Assembly (NCBI RefSeq): GCF_000003605.2
Contig: NW_003130360.1
Location: 289,552-325,766 of the forward strand
Length of the DNA: 36,215 nucleotides
Source of the DNA: Saccoglossus kowalevskii
Taxonomy: Eukaryota; Hemichordata; Enteropneusta; Harrimaniidae
Reading direction: 5' to 3'
A model generated the notes under the pieces. The model was not told the DNA's origin, made no database searches, and saw only the letters and a list, made by a program, of their open reading frames with translations. Every line of letters starts with the position of its first letter. The stretch's first letter is position 1. The translations under genes and the position numbers were made by a program. This document shows, piece by piece, positions 1 through 11,547 of this stretch.

Positions 1-110
1 TTTACTGGGACTGTGAGGATATCGGTTCGGCGTCAAGTAAAGGAGGATTCCATCCTTACGAAAATGGCGGAAGTGACGACCACAGACTTCATTACTGTTA
101 TTATACATAA
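1..110 (+). CDS. Gene A, 3' end: last 35 codons of an ApeC-domain protein (partial)
   Basis: The frame beginning at base 3 reads YWDCEDIGSAS and ends in HRLHYCYYT before a TAA at 108-110. It aligns with the ends of genes B and C, which read (F)xWDxxD...PY...EHQLHYC, so this is the tail of an ApeC domain from a third tandem gene on the same strand. The rest of the gene lies to the left of the window, so I cannot see whether it also has a MACPF domain. The tail is more divergent than B is from C: it has a Cys in WDCED that the other two lack, a shorter and glycine/serine-rich loop, and Arg for Gln in the HxLHYC motif. What is seen is the motif and the stop. That the whole gene is a MACPF-ApeC protein is inferred from its neighbours. 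Confidence 0.85.
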   Translation, partial: YWDCEDIGSASSKGGFHPYENGGSDDHRLHYCYYT

Positions 111-229
111 TTAATCCCTGTTTCGAACACTACTCACAGCGTACATTCACAACACCCCGCTGTTAAATAGTGCCGATATTTTCCGTTGCTTCTTCTGTAG
201 TCCCACGTGTGATTAAACTCTAATATTAA

Positions 230-235
230 AATAAA
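230..235 (+). promoter_or_regulatory. Candidate polyadenylation signal of gene A
   Basis: AATAAA lies 120 bp after the gene A stop codon. It is the first canonical hexamer downstream, and the distance suits a short 3' UTR. Confidence 0.5.
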
Positions 236-3200
236 TCATTCTGTTTCTTTGAATTATTGTAATTTGAGAGCCATTAAAAAGAGCCAAGCATGCATCTGAA
301 GAGTATAGTATACTAGTATTAGTGTAATGTTATCTGTATTGCTATCATATACTGATTTGGACATTGATTCAAGTACCATTCAGATTTACAACTTACATAT
401 TGTAATAAACGAAAACATTTGTATCGTGTTGCAATTTGTCGTGATACGATTTAGTACTTCAAACTACACATTGAGTCACGCACAACAGATTTACCTTTTG
501 AAGACATGCAAGTTCTTTATCAGACTCTAATCCATTTTCATTCCCAGAGTTCCTTGCGGCTAGAACACCGAAACGCAGTCCCTCCTCCTCCTGTGGAGGG
601 ACTGTGACCGAAAGTACATATATTCGTAGAAATAGAACTCTGCTCGGGAGATTGACTCTAATCTTGACGATGCGCCAATAGGAGCGTTCATAATGAAGAC
701 ATTAAAGGTCCCAAATAACAATAGCGTGTATCAAACAACGTACACGTTTTGATGTGAAACACATGTAGAGATTCTATGTTTTGCTACTATGGATTAATTA
801 TGGATTAATTAGTCATTTATGAATGACTGATATAATCAAGGTTTATCAAAACATAATAATAATTTTATTATTGGCTAATAATATAAAATTTGACATCATA
901 AACAACAGTGTTTATCTGCGTAAGCGTGATTGGTAAATGTTTCAGGTTTTCTACAAAATTCATGTGTTTCCCATTTGTACAAACTGGGCAAAACGGTCCT
1001 CAACAGCATTTCAGCACACGTAACACTGTTTAAGATATTAATCCACTACTTTAAATACTACATATAAAATAAAATCACTAAAGAAACTTCACTTTCAGCA
1101 GCAGCTGAAGTCCATATAATCCTAGATTACTGAGCGACTTGAGTAGCCTGTTTGCAAGCGTTTTTTTCCCTACAGTTTTGATGATAATGTCTCTATCTCT
1201 CACCGACTGCAAATGTCTTCACCTCAGTGGAAAATTCGACTGTCAAATAAGTTGTTACTCTATGTCCCGTGGTGTCTGAACTCTTATTAGTAGGCACTGG
1301 CCAGCGTCATTTTCTCGAATCCTGCCCTGGCAGGAGGAATACAGGTTTCTTCTAAAAAATAGGACTGATGATGAAAAACAGCATTTTTTACATAATCCTA
1401 TACCTAGAAAATTAAACCAATACTTATGCAAATATCATCTTATAATAGTGACCACAGATGACGTTCTAAGGACAGCTTTCACGGGTGCCTAAAACGGAAT
1501 GTCTTGCATTCATCTCCAGAATTGGTATTTCCTCACTCGAAAGAAATACCTTTGTTGCCCTCCAATTTACTGTAGCCCCCAGAATGAGTATCTCACAGCA
1601 CTCAAGGTGGATCTCTAAGTCAGAGCAGAGAAAACTACTCAATACAAGAGCAAACAGAAAATAAAGTCATTAGCAACACACCAGGTACTGGGTAAGGGGG
1701 GTTGTCATGTATTGGACAAGTGCATCGAGGGGATATCACAAACTGATTGGCAGGCAATGGTTCAACACACACTTTCAATGTTCAGACATCGAAGCTAATA
1801 TCCAATCCAATGTACTGACGCAACTAGGTTTGCCAGAGAGACGACAGGTGTTTCAATTGCATGTGCGCATGAGGTGTTTCAGTGTATTAGCTAAGTAAAT
1901 AGTATTTAGTATCAGTTGCTGAATTCTAAGTTGATAAAATTCACCAATCGACTATACTAAAGTTACTGGGCAAAATAATGAGATTGGTATTTTGTGTGGA
2001 GTCACCATACATTGTATCCTAGTAGTAGTGGAGCATTCATTATTTCACTTACAGATCACCCGTGGTCATATCGAACATAGTTTTATCAATTAATTTGGTA
2101 CTTTAAGTTTCTATGAGAATGTATTAAGCGCAGGATCAGGCACACAGTGCCATTATTGAATTCTTTTCATAAAAAGGCATCCTGGTCAGCAGCAACCTTC
2201 GCTATAGTCTGTTACAGCTGTACTGAATCTCTTTAAAGAAGCCCGTATGAACACTATGGCAATATGTTATAGCTGTGTGGTTTTCAAGACGTTTGCACTG
2301 ACAGTATGCACTGAAGTAAATTCAAGATTTTTCTATCATTTCTGGATCTGTTTTTTAGGCGTAGAAATACGGCGTAGAGCAGCTGCAGACTGCTATGTGA
2401 AAGGAAAACAGCACAACCCCTAGCATCCAGGCACTTGAAAGGTGGTCAATTTAGCAAGTTAAGTATGTCATATGTATGAAGCACCCCTCAGCAAGAGAGG
2501 TTTTAGGAATACATATAAAATCCATAGAAAAGTACTCAACATAGCACTGCTAGATCACATGTTAGCCTCGGGCTGCCAATACCGTCAGTCAGTTTGTACT
2601 ATGTTTTACTTGAAGAACCACTCCTCTGAAAATGGCCAACACATTCTATATGCCTTTGTTGCGGGGTTGTGCCTTTAAAATCTGGCAATATATAATTCAT
2701 CATCACTAACTTATTCAGCGTTATTGAGTGTACCTTCCATTCAGTATCGTACGCCTATTCCTCTCGTTAACCTTGGCCAAATTAGCTATCAAGATAATCA
2801 GGGTCTATCAGTATGGCTAATGTCCCAAATCATTGTCTGGTTATCCAACATTGTGTTGCATATAATGAACCCGTGTTATATAAACTGCTCCAGGAAACAC
2901 GTTATTTGAATTAATGCGATTTAACATGATCATCACTTTCATTTAATACGTGTTATGTAAAGAGCGGACTGTCATATTAGATAAAATAGCACAGCGTACA
3001 TTTAGCCAAGCTTAATAGTAAAAATCGGTTTCATACAATGACACAGAATGTTTCATGTCATGATCATTATATGCTGTTATATTTTCTCCGCGATTTTGTA
3101 AATTTGTATCATAAAATCACTATTTACAGACAGTACAACATTTTTCAGTGGTGTTTCAAACAAGTACATAGGTGTATTCCCAACCCCATATGAGAGGTCC

Positions 3201-4177
3201 TGAAACACTAGAACTGTATTGGATTTTTGTTTATATATCTAAGGTGTTGGTTGGTACAATTTTTATAATTAAATATACTTTTATCGGCGGATTTTCTAGT
3301 CGCAAATTACACCTCTTGTCTGTGTTTAGGAGTCAACTTGACAGGCAGGTCACACCTGGAAGGAGAAAAAAATTAAACCGTTTCTGACCATTCTTGTCAT
3401 AACAAAAACCGGGCAACCGATTCCTTTCTACTGTTAAGCCAAATGTATCTCCTCCTACAAATCTTGGTAAAAAATAAAAAATAAAACTCACGGCGATATT
3501 TCATTCATCAATTGGACCTGGAAGTTCGGAGTAACTTATTTTTCACCAGAAACTACATTTAACATTTTTGTAATTATTTTGGCTGACCAATTTTGTTCAA
3601 ACTTGACCGGCAAAATACATTTTAAAACTTAGTATTGGACACATGTGATTTTACGACGTTTACATATACAATCTTAATTTCAACACAAGATAGTCATACG
3701 AATAATTGAACTCAAGCAAGTAAGTAGATCATCGGCGGCTATTGCAAGATCGAATGGAAACATTCACGTGATGCAGCGTGTATTTACCACGCATATCTCA
3801 TGTGATAGTTCATATGAAAACATTACAGATGTAAATGACAGGACATTATCATACTGTATTGATAAGAAGGGTATGCCAGAATATCTATGTTTACTCCCAC
3901 ATCGCAGGTTTTACAAATTCGTGCTTTATCTGTGTATATTAAAATGAAATTTATGAAAATGTGCAGGAATATATAAAAAAAATAAACCAATAATTCTTCA
4001 TTTTTTTATGTTAAACTTTTGACAATGGCAGTTGCTTGCCAAATGAAAAATGCAAAAGCACGACTTAATAACAATTTAAATGTTTTCAAAATAATCGTCA
4101 ATAATATACAAGGTGTTGGCTGTAATTTTCAACTTCAGTTTGAAAGATATAATTTGTTGGCTAATGCATAGTCACTG
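236..4177. other. Intergenic spacer between genes A and B, no gene seen
   Basis: This is about 3.9 kb of AT-rich sequence. Open frames here are short (under 75 codons), overlap stop-rich sequence and show no family I recognise. I found no ApeC or MACPF fragment. The only structure I note is a hairpin at 576-604. Confidence 0.6.
576..604. repeat. Perfect 10-bp stem hairpin
   Basis: CAGTCCCTCC at 576-585 is exactly complementary to GGAGGGACTG at 595-604, with a 9-nt loop. It is one of the few GC-rich spots in the spacer. It lies about 470 bp after the gene A stop, so it is probably not a transcript-end structure. Its function is unknown. Confidence 0.6.
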
Positions 4178-4185
4178 TGACGTCA
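4178..4185. promoter_or_regulatory. CRE-like site TGACGTCA upstream of gene B
   Basis: A full palindromic CREB/ATF-type octamer lies 163 bp upstream of the donor that ends the non-coding exon 1 of gene B. The same octamer stands 114 bp upstream of the equivalent donor in gene C, which makes a chance match less likely. The binding factor is inferred from the motif only. Confidence 0.5.
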
Positions 4186-4209
4186 ACGATAGAATTGATA
4201 AGGTTAGCT

Positions 4210-4247
4210 TGACCAATGACAGTATGACGGGTGCGGTCATTGGTTCA
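4210..4247. promoter_or_regulatory. Inverted pair of CCAAT boxes in the gene B promoter
   Basis: TGACCAATGAC (4210-4220) and GTCATTGGTTCA (4236-4247) form an inverted repeat, each half containing a CCAAT core as bound by NF-Y. Position just upstream of the presumed first exon fits a TATA-less promoter. Gene C has a single CCAAT-like stretch (11409-11414), so this pair is not fully shared. Confidence 0.4.
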
Positions 4248-4249
4248 GA

Positions 4250-4341
4250 GCGTAGGGAACGATAAGTACGTTTTAGATTATACACCGTACTAAGCGGAAA
4301 GTGGGACTTCAGGGATTGTTTATTTGGTGCAAGACTTTCAC
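4250..4341 (+). other. Gene B non-coding exon 1 (5' UTR); start approximate
   Basis: A strong donor, C|GTAAGTAAG, lies at 4341/4342, and the matching acceptor TTTTGCAG|A is at 4584/4585, one base before the ATG. Gene C has the same layout (donor 11547/11548, acceptor 11879/11880, ATG at 11881). The transcription start cannot be read from the sequence, so the left edge is only a guess between the CCAAT pair and the donor. Confidence 0.5.
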
Positions 4342-4585
4342 GTAAGTAAGCAATGTCATTATGTTACATGTGATTTTCAATCCTCCGATTTAAATTACCC
4401 ACGCAATAACACCAACGCCATCATCAAACGATAATTTAGCTAACATGATCGCTGTAACGTGTTACATAGTGATATCTCTGGTATCTCTAAATAAACAAGT
4501 TACATCCGGCGATAAACCTCGTTCTATAGTTATACCGCAACTACATTCTACTAGCTTCAGTTCTGTTCAATTTCAATTTTGCAGA

Positions 4586-7500
4586 ATGTTGTTGCATCTG
4601 ACATTTATTGTTCTACTTTGTCGTGTGAGGGCGCAATTACCAGAAGCCACTGACTATTTAGGAGTGGGATACAACATTGTACTTGGTAACCCAGAAGGTA
4701 ATGTATCGTATATTGTTGTAAACATTTATTCAATAAAAAACATCATTTTATAAATACAAATGTTGTAGAAATAATATAGTCTCTTCAATATGGCTACAAC
4801 TGTTTTCTTTCAAATTTCCTTAATTACAGGAACTACAGCTGGAAATGGCGGACTCGACCCAGGGTTGCTAGGTGACAAGCAGATATTTGAACTCACCTAC
4901 GATGTTGATGGAATTAATCCGGATCAGGCCGAAGTGTATTACACTGGTAACTGCACCGACACAGTGACCCAAGACGTGTTTTGGGGGACCCAGAGTTACC
5001 AAGATGTTCTGGATTTATTTGTAGAGCAAACGGGTATGTACCACGTGATGTGACGTCATTATGTACGGCAGCCGCTGTACCTTTTCGTCTGTATACATGA
5101 AACAATACCATTTAAATCGATAAGACATTTTCCAACGTGTTTTTATTTCACAGGTGTTGTTGTACTGAGTGGCTATGAATTTACAGAAAGTGAAGGTACT
5201 TATTTTTCTACAGTATGAAGCTGAGATGATAATAAGCCCTTAATGATGAAATACGTGACAATATACATGTTGTACACTATGACACGGCTGTATGCTAAAT
5301 GTCTAGATGCACCGTGACAAAGTGAAAAACAAAGTGAAAAGCGATTTGGTTTGTTTATTCTCTTCACAGGATACGATGAGGTTCACCAAACATCTAATGT
5401 TCAGGGCTCCGTGTATGACGATGACAGACAAAACTCCTACTGTGGGTATGCCAGATATAAAACGGAAGAGGCACAATTGAAAGAGTATCCAATGTCTTCG
5501 GCGTTTGCGAACACGATTTGTAACTTACCAACCACATATGAGGAGGAAGAGTACATGGATTTTATAGATACCTGGGGAACGGTGAGCATAATGGTCTTTA
5601 TGCAATATAGGGAAGCTTAACAATCGATATATCAATCAATATATGTCATTTAATAACAACTTATATAAATATACGTGTCTTTAAAAGACATACCACAAAA
5701 CTAGGTCATTCTACCAGTTGATTTCCCCCTCTCATTAGTAATTGGAATTCTAATAATGCCATTTTGATCTTGTGTCCCAGATTAACATTTTCACTGGTTA
5801 CATTATGTACATTTTCTTATTGCAGCATGTAGTGGTGGAAGTGACGTATGGTTCACGTTTTAAAAAACGTTACAAGGACGATCGAAGTCATTTTGTCAAT
5901 TATGCAAGTTCAGAGGCAGGTTCACATAATAATTGTTTGTGTCGACACAATAATGCCACATGTTGATCACATTACACATTGTTCATGAAATTGTAATTTC
6001 GCTTGGAATATAATAATTTTGTCAGTTTATCAATTTATCAGTTGCCCGGTAATTGATGCTTTTTTGTGCAAATTATTTATGCATATATATTTTATTTATT
6101 TTTTCCCTAATATTTGCAGTGTCCGTCATGCATACATCCGGGTGGTGCATATCTGTCATGGAACTCTTCTCTCATAGTCGACATGGACACTTTTGTGGCT
6201 ACTCTTGACCCAAGCGCTAAGTTTGGCTCAGAAAAGGGGGTATTTGATACTGGCACGGGTGGAACAGAACCAGCCGGCCTTAAACTGATCAATATTGCCG
6301 AAGCACTAGATTTGTCGTATTGGAGGCAGTTCTGTTATTATGTTGTTGATGGATATTGTGAAGTTGCTGATTTACCAGAGTTCTCAGTTCGTCAAGCACA
6401 TATAATGTCAGCATTGCAAAATTATGCACAGTATAAAAACCTGGCTTTACCTTCAGGTACGACAGAGGCACTAATGTCTTTATCAACTGCATGACACGAA
6501 TGACGATCTTTGCATACAGTGTATGAATGATTCGCGGGAACAATTACACACTTGAAACATACTTGGCTAAATGTTCGCCTTTGGTTGTCTGATAGCTAAA
6601 CAAATCTAAACAATTGCATTTCTACCTTTCGTACCTTTATTACTGGTGTGCAAATACACAGTACCATTTCAACTCCTGTTCACATATTGTCTATTTCCCT
6701 CAGATCCTATTGTACAGACTCCTCTGACATGGCCTGAAGGCTCATACGGGTTACCTTTGGCAGTTAGCGGTTGTCCTGTTGGTGCTGGGTTTGAATGGGC
6801 GAGAGGGTCGAGATTCCAGGACACAGAGAACGATGGAGCCAATTCATGGAGCACTCCGTACAGATTGGAAGGACCCGTATATACTAACGACATGCAACAA
6901 AACTTCTGTACAAAAACTACTGGTTTAGTATCGCAGTACGACTGGTCATGGAGCAAGGGCCAGTACTGCATATATAAATACGGAGGCTGTCCACAAAGTG
7001 AGAACATATCCGTTTTTTCATTTTTTCCAATCGTAGAACTGAACTGAAATATATATTTATGTAACACTGATATTAATAACAGACAGTTCCTTTCCGCCTG
7101 ATCGCATCGGATCATATGACCAAAAAAAAATAATATACAACACACAAACGACTGGCATGCATAATATAATACATAACCAAATGAGTGAAACAAACAAACA
7201 AACAGATATGGGACTTCAGGCTATAAAAGACTGAGCAGTTCTGCTTCATGTGTGGAAACCCATTATATATATTTTTGTAACCTAAATACCACACTTGTTT
7301 TCCACCTCATATCAACTGTAAATACGTCCTCTGTAGAAGACCAAAGTCACCCCTGTCACGAACATATCGTATAAATGATTTCTGTGGCAACAATACATTA
7401 TATGGCAGCAGCAGCAAAAACAATATGTCAAGGGAAATAACAGTTCGGAACCGTTGATTTGCAAAATAATATTACAAACGTAGTTCTTTATAAAGCCTGA

Positions 7501-8047
7501 TGTATTAGCATTCACTGGATTCGAGAAGCATACCGTGATAGTTAATAATATGTTGTTTTTTGTTCAAGTAAACAGCACTTGGCTTTCCATACGTATATGA
7601 GTTGGTTGTACCATAACATGAAGTAAGGATTTTATAAACACCCATTGTATAATATATTACTATCATTCGTGTATTTTCCCTCAATTTGCAGACTTTTTAC
7701 CGAGTTATGTGTACTGGGACGACGAAGATGACTTTCCTCAACTGAATAGCATTGACGGCACCTTGCCAGACGGGACTTATGACAGAAATACACAGATTAT
7801 GTTCTGTTGTCGCAATGATGGTGATGCGACAACGCCGATGTACTTACCATTCGATGTCCCATTCTTCTTGATTAAAAGTACTCCGGTCTGTCAGCAAGTT
7901 GGTTACATGGTTGCGGATGAAGAGTGGTTTAGGTGGGACACTCAGGATACTTTGAACGAAGATGATGTCGGCGGAATTGTGCCACCTTATAACACACGCA
8001 GGGATGGCGAAACAGAACATCAGTTGCATTATTGCTATTACTCCTAA
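4586..8047 (+). CDS. Gene B: secreted MACPF-ApeC (apextrin/perforin-like) protein, 548 aa, 8 coding exons
   Basis: Coding exons are 4586-4697, 4830-5033, 5154-5195, 5370-5581, 5826-5915, 6120-6456, 6704-6997 and 7692-8047, and together they make one open frame. Residues 1-16 (MLLHLTFIVLLCRVRA) form a signal peptide cut before QLPE. The MACPF domain runs from about residue 22 (YLGVGYN) to 332, with the family signature YMDFIDTWGTH at 181-191 split across exons 5 and 6 (5' UTR exon counted as 1). There is an N-glycosylation sequon at 78-80. ApeC fills 333-548 (TWPEGSYG..., GTLPDGTYDRNT, FCC, EEWFRWD, HQLHYC) and has eight cysteines. MACPF proteins oligomerise and insert into membranes, and ApeC proteins of amphioxus are reported to bind peptidoglycan. 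A secreted defence or matrix role is inferred. I chose the start at 4586 because the signal peptide follows it and an acceptor sits one base upstream. An in-frame ATG at 4445 lies in the 5' UTR intron. The intron at 5916-6119 needs a GC donor to keep frame. Confidence 0.9.
5916..6119 (+). other. GC-AG intron in gene B (intron 6)
   Basis: The exon aligns with gene C up to ...SSE (GAG at 5913-5915), and the next exon resumes in phase 0 with CPSC...GGAYLSW, matching gene C SPSS...GGPYLSW. Only the junction GAG|GCAGGT keeps this frame. The nearby GT at 5920 would leave phase 1 and shift the frame. Gene C has GAG|GTACGT at the same site. Confidence 0.75.
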
Positions 8048-8085
8048 CCTCAAATTAGTTTATGAGTGACAATTGCATATTTTCA

Positions 8086-8091
8086 AATAAA
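8086..8091 (+). promoter_or_regulatory. Candidate polyadenylation signal of gene B
   Basis: AATAAA lies 39 bp after the gene B stop codon, giving a very short 3' UTR. Confidence 0.55.
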
Positions 8092-8696
8092 GAACTCCAT
8101 TATAAAATTTATTTATCGCGATTTGTTGTACCTTTATGTAATAATCCCCATTATGTAGCCATTACGTGAGTGAGTGAGTTTTAATGATCATAAGATAAGA
8201 GTTGCGACATACAAACACTGTGATTGCCTTTATTATTATTTACTTACTGATGCTGTTATATGGTACTTAGTTAATGATGTATTTCGATACATTTTCACTG
8301 GTAGTGAATAAAGTCTGTAAAACACTAATAGAAAACAATAAATTGTATTGTGGGTAACTATGTCTTCTGAGTGTAGAAATCAGATTGTCAATTCAATATA
8401 ATTATTCAATTATAATATATTTGGAGGATGGAGGGATGGTAGGGCCTGACTGTCAACAGTATCTAATATACGATGATTAATGGATAATTATTAAGCACGT
8501 ACAATGCAAATGCTTCTGTTATGCACCATAGTTGAACTGAATGTCTGCTGCGTTCTAATTGTATACCATATTACCTTTCCATTCTGACAGGATAAAAGAT
8601 TTATAGTCATCATTTGGGTCATCGTTGTTGTCAGAAACAGTTCAACCGAGGTAAACTATAGAAACCAGAATTGCAGCTACAATGAGGGCTTATCAA

Positions 8697-8885
8697 CCTG
8701 AAACCCTTTGTGCCAGCAAATTTGCCGCTCATAACGCAGGAAATAGCGTTTCAGAGAGACTAGATTTCAAAATTGTTAAGGGGGCATACCCCGGACCCCC
8801 TAGTAAGATCGCGTTGGCGCGAGGGATGGTGAGCAGATCTCGCCCTCCATATGCAAAATTACGTGCCGCCGCCTCTGGGGTTGCA
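8697..8885 (+). repeat. Dispersed repeat copy 1 (GC-rich, CCCCGGACCCCC type)
   Basis: The stretch from CCTGAAACCC through CAAATTTGCC, GCAGGAAAT, TCAGAG and TAGAT is matched, with mismatches, at 19774-19850. It is followed by a GGGGGCATACCCCGGACCCCC block and is much richer in GC than its surroundings. From memory, this kind of sequence is scattered through many marine invertebrate genomes, but I cannot assign the element family. The 72-codon frame across it has no recognised protein and is probably part of the repeat. Confidence 0.6.
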
Positions 8886-9060
8886 GAGAAAACTGAATAG
8901 GAATAAACAGTACAATGATCGCAATCATCAAAGACGGGGTTGGGACTAATGTTGACTGTACTTTTCACAATGGAAGAATCTATATAATCTAATTTCAGTC
9001 AGACAGACTGTCGAATTGAATAGTGAATAACTTTGTCGGATTAATTTCTATGACAACAGC

Positions 9061-9064
<4 letters not shown>

Positions 9065-9093
<29 letters not shown>
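9065..9093. repeat. AT dinucleotide microsatellite
   Basis: About 14 uninterrupted AT dinucleotides, read directly from the sequence. Confidence 0.95.
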
Positions 9094-9096
<3 letters not shown>

Positions 9097-10457
9097 CTAA
9101 TTTGTTAGAATGTGCAAAGGCATATAATATTGGCTGGAACATTATTCACCGATTACTGCTCAATAATCGAAATTCATTATCATTTGATGCCCGAAAATAT
9201 AAATGCGGGACAAAGATGACCTGAATCACGTGTTTATGTGGAAATTCAGAAGAAAAAATACTTATACAAATAGAACGATTTCTGAATATAGTAGTTTTTA
9301 GTATCATTAATGGGCTGAATGATATAATAAAACAGAAAATGTCACAATATCTAATCATAAATTCAGGATGCGGGGAATTAACGTATAATTAAATCGTGAA
9401 AAGTGCAGTCATACTACTTACTATGGGGTTGAATGTACTGTTCTGAATGTTCAAGGTTGACATAATGACTTTAGCCAGCTGTTATAATCTTACTACCGTG
9501 CCCTACAATTTTTTTTTTGAAATGACCAAAATGTAAAATGAGTTTTGAAAACCACTCTGTAATCTTGGTTCCTATCTGGGTTTTTATTAATGTGATTCGC
9601 TGTGTACTTCAGTATTCTTCGTGTTCGAGGCTTTTATCGCAATAAAAAAACTACTAGTATATAAAAATGTGTTGCATTTTAAATAGTATTCAAAGATTTA
9701 TATACAATTCTAAATTACAGTTCCTTAATGTGTTACTTGTTTTGTCAACTGAATACTAAGAATGCTGTCAACCACAAGTACTATATTTAAATTAGTGTCC
9801 AGCTTGATTTGTGTTTATTTTGTGGTAACTAGTATATTCTTCGTATTCGACATTAACTAGGCGGCTTTAGCTAAGATGGCTATTCACTTTTGTGCAGATG
9901 AATTTGAAATAAAATAAAAACATGATATGCAGATGTCTAGTTATAGCCCACAGGATTGTAGCTCTTACTTACTACGAGCATAACGTAATGTTGTGAAAAG
10001 CGCAGCAAGTTTACATCAATCATCTAGTGCTCACTAAAGTAAAATAGGCCGTATGGGTACCACAATGTACTTTATTAATACAAAGAGAGATATTGATTGA
10101 AATCTACATATAACTTTCTCTTTAGTTATGGACTAACATCATTGCAATGTATACGTCCCATTAAAAAACAACCTATAACGCCATGTATTATAATATTCAC
10201 CAGTGTAGATCCAATTAATTTGATAAAACTTCGTTTGCAGTATGTGTGTGAAGAAGTTGAAGAACTTCTCAAGTATGGTGGAAACAGCATTATGATCTCG
10301 AACCTAAATATTAGTATTTAGATTGGCAGCCTTCTTATAATGGAGCATAATTATCTTCACTTAACAGTAAAATGACATTTAGCAGCATTAGCAGCATTGA
10401 CTGTATTTTGATAATCTCTATTTTGTTAATATGTAATTATATTGATAATCTCATTTA

Positions 10458-10484
10458 GATGATGATGATGATGATGATGATGAT
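10458..10484. repeat. (GAT)9 microsatellite
   Basis: Nine uninterrupted GAT triplets in the spacer upstream of gene C. There is no reading frame around them to suggest coding poly-Asp. Confidence 0.95.
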
Positions 10485-11432
10485 GTTATGCATGTTGCAT
10501 GTATTATTGTTACTAATATCTATATATGACAGTTCTAGTTGTGTTTTATGTAACTGTGTTTTACCGTAAGAAAATAACTATTAATATCAATTGCTTTTAA
10601 TTTTTCGCTTGTCAGTCGGCGTTCACGTTATGGCATGTACCATGATAAAGACACCGGAATCACCTCACATCACGTGTTCGAATTTCGTGTAAATGAACAA
10701 TTATTTTTTACACGTGTTGTATACAAGTCGCAAAATACCTATTTCGAACACGGCGCATTGCAACGACGGCCTGAGGATCTTTACATATGAACTTTACGAT
10801 GCACTTATTTCTATTATAAAGATGTAATCGCTCTCTGTCTTGCATCAGATTGTCAGATGATTTTTTAGCCGATAGCGATGTTGTAAGGGTGTGGTGTAGT
10901 GTGTTGAATTATCGTGTAATTGCTATCGTATCAATTATGCATGTCCGACCCATGTGAGTAAAACGAGTGACTTTGTTGTCTTGTCAAATGTTACACATGT
11001 GTACACGACATGTACAAATTGTAGTACAGATAACATGTAAAATAACATGCATCACACAGCTGGCCGATTTTGACATTAGCGACCTATTTAATGGTCTCCT
11101 GCGATGTCAAGTTTTATTTAAACAGAATAAAAAGGCAACGTTGTCGGCAGAACCAACAATTCTAGCAATATGTATATTACATGGAAACACACTTTCGGTT
11201 ATGACACAGAACGAAATGAGATTGACGTACATACCACGCGCGCTCTTCAAATGTGCATACATAATTGGCTTATTTGCATATGAATCAATCACATGTGATT
11301 TACGTAGTTCAAGTCGTTGTAAGCATGAATTCCAACATACACGACGTACAGTAACAACTAGCTGCCCGATATGAAAAGGAGTGGTCGTAGTGATAACGAC
11401 AACCATCGTCCAATTATGACAAGGCACCGGAA

Positions 11433-11440
11433 TGACGTCA
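11433..11440. promoter_or_regulatory. CRE-like site TGACGTCA upstream of gene C
   Basis: A perfect palindromic octamer 114 bp before the donor of the non-coding exon 1, paralleling the one upstream of gene B. A CCAAT-like core (11409-11414) lies just before it. Confidence 0.5.
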
Positions 11441-11460
11441 TTAAACATAGATGAAAGAGA

Positions 11461-11547
11461 ACAAAAGTAGGGAGACCGTGTGACGACTCAGGTGGAACCA
11501 AGACCATCAATAAAACGTTGCCGAACCCAAGGTTAATTTCACTTCGC
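11461..11547 (+). other. Gene C non-coding exon 1 (5' UTR); start approximate
   Basis: Donor CGC|GTAAGTAAC lies at 11547/11548, and the acceptor TATTTTCAG|A is at 11879/11880, one base before the ATG. The layout is the same as in gene B. The transcription start was not determined. Confidence 0.5.

Larger units (their letters stand above)
8092..11432. other. Intergenic spacer between genes B and C, no gene seen
   Basis: This 3.3-kb stretch is AT-rich and has only short unconvincing frames. It holds a dispersed repeat (8697-8885), an AT dinucleotide run (9065-9093) and a GAT triplet run (10458-10484). I see no exon of the MACPF-ApeC family. Confidence 0.6.

Noticed and set aside
4445-4585. In-frame upstream ATG extending gene B by 47 residues
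   Set aside because: The extension shows no homology to gene C, lies in what is an intron by comparison with C, and would bury the signal peptide.
5920-5921. GT donor (GTTCAC) for gene B intron 6
   Set aside because: It would leave phase 1, while the next exon must be read in phase 0. It would shift the frame through the rest of the protein.
6669-7193. 174-codon minus-strand frame across gene B exon 8
   Set aside because: It is the shadow of the ApeC-coding exon and continues into intron sequence. It has no features of its own.
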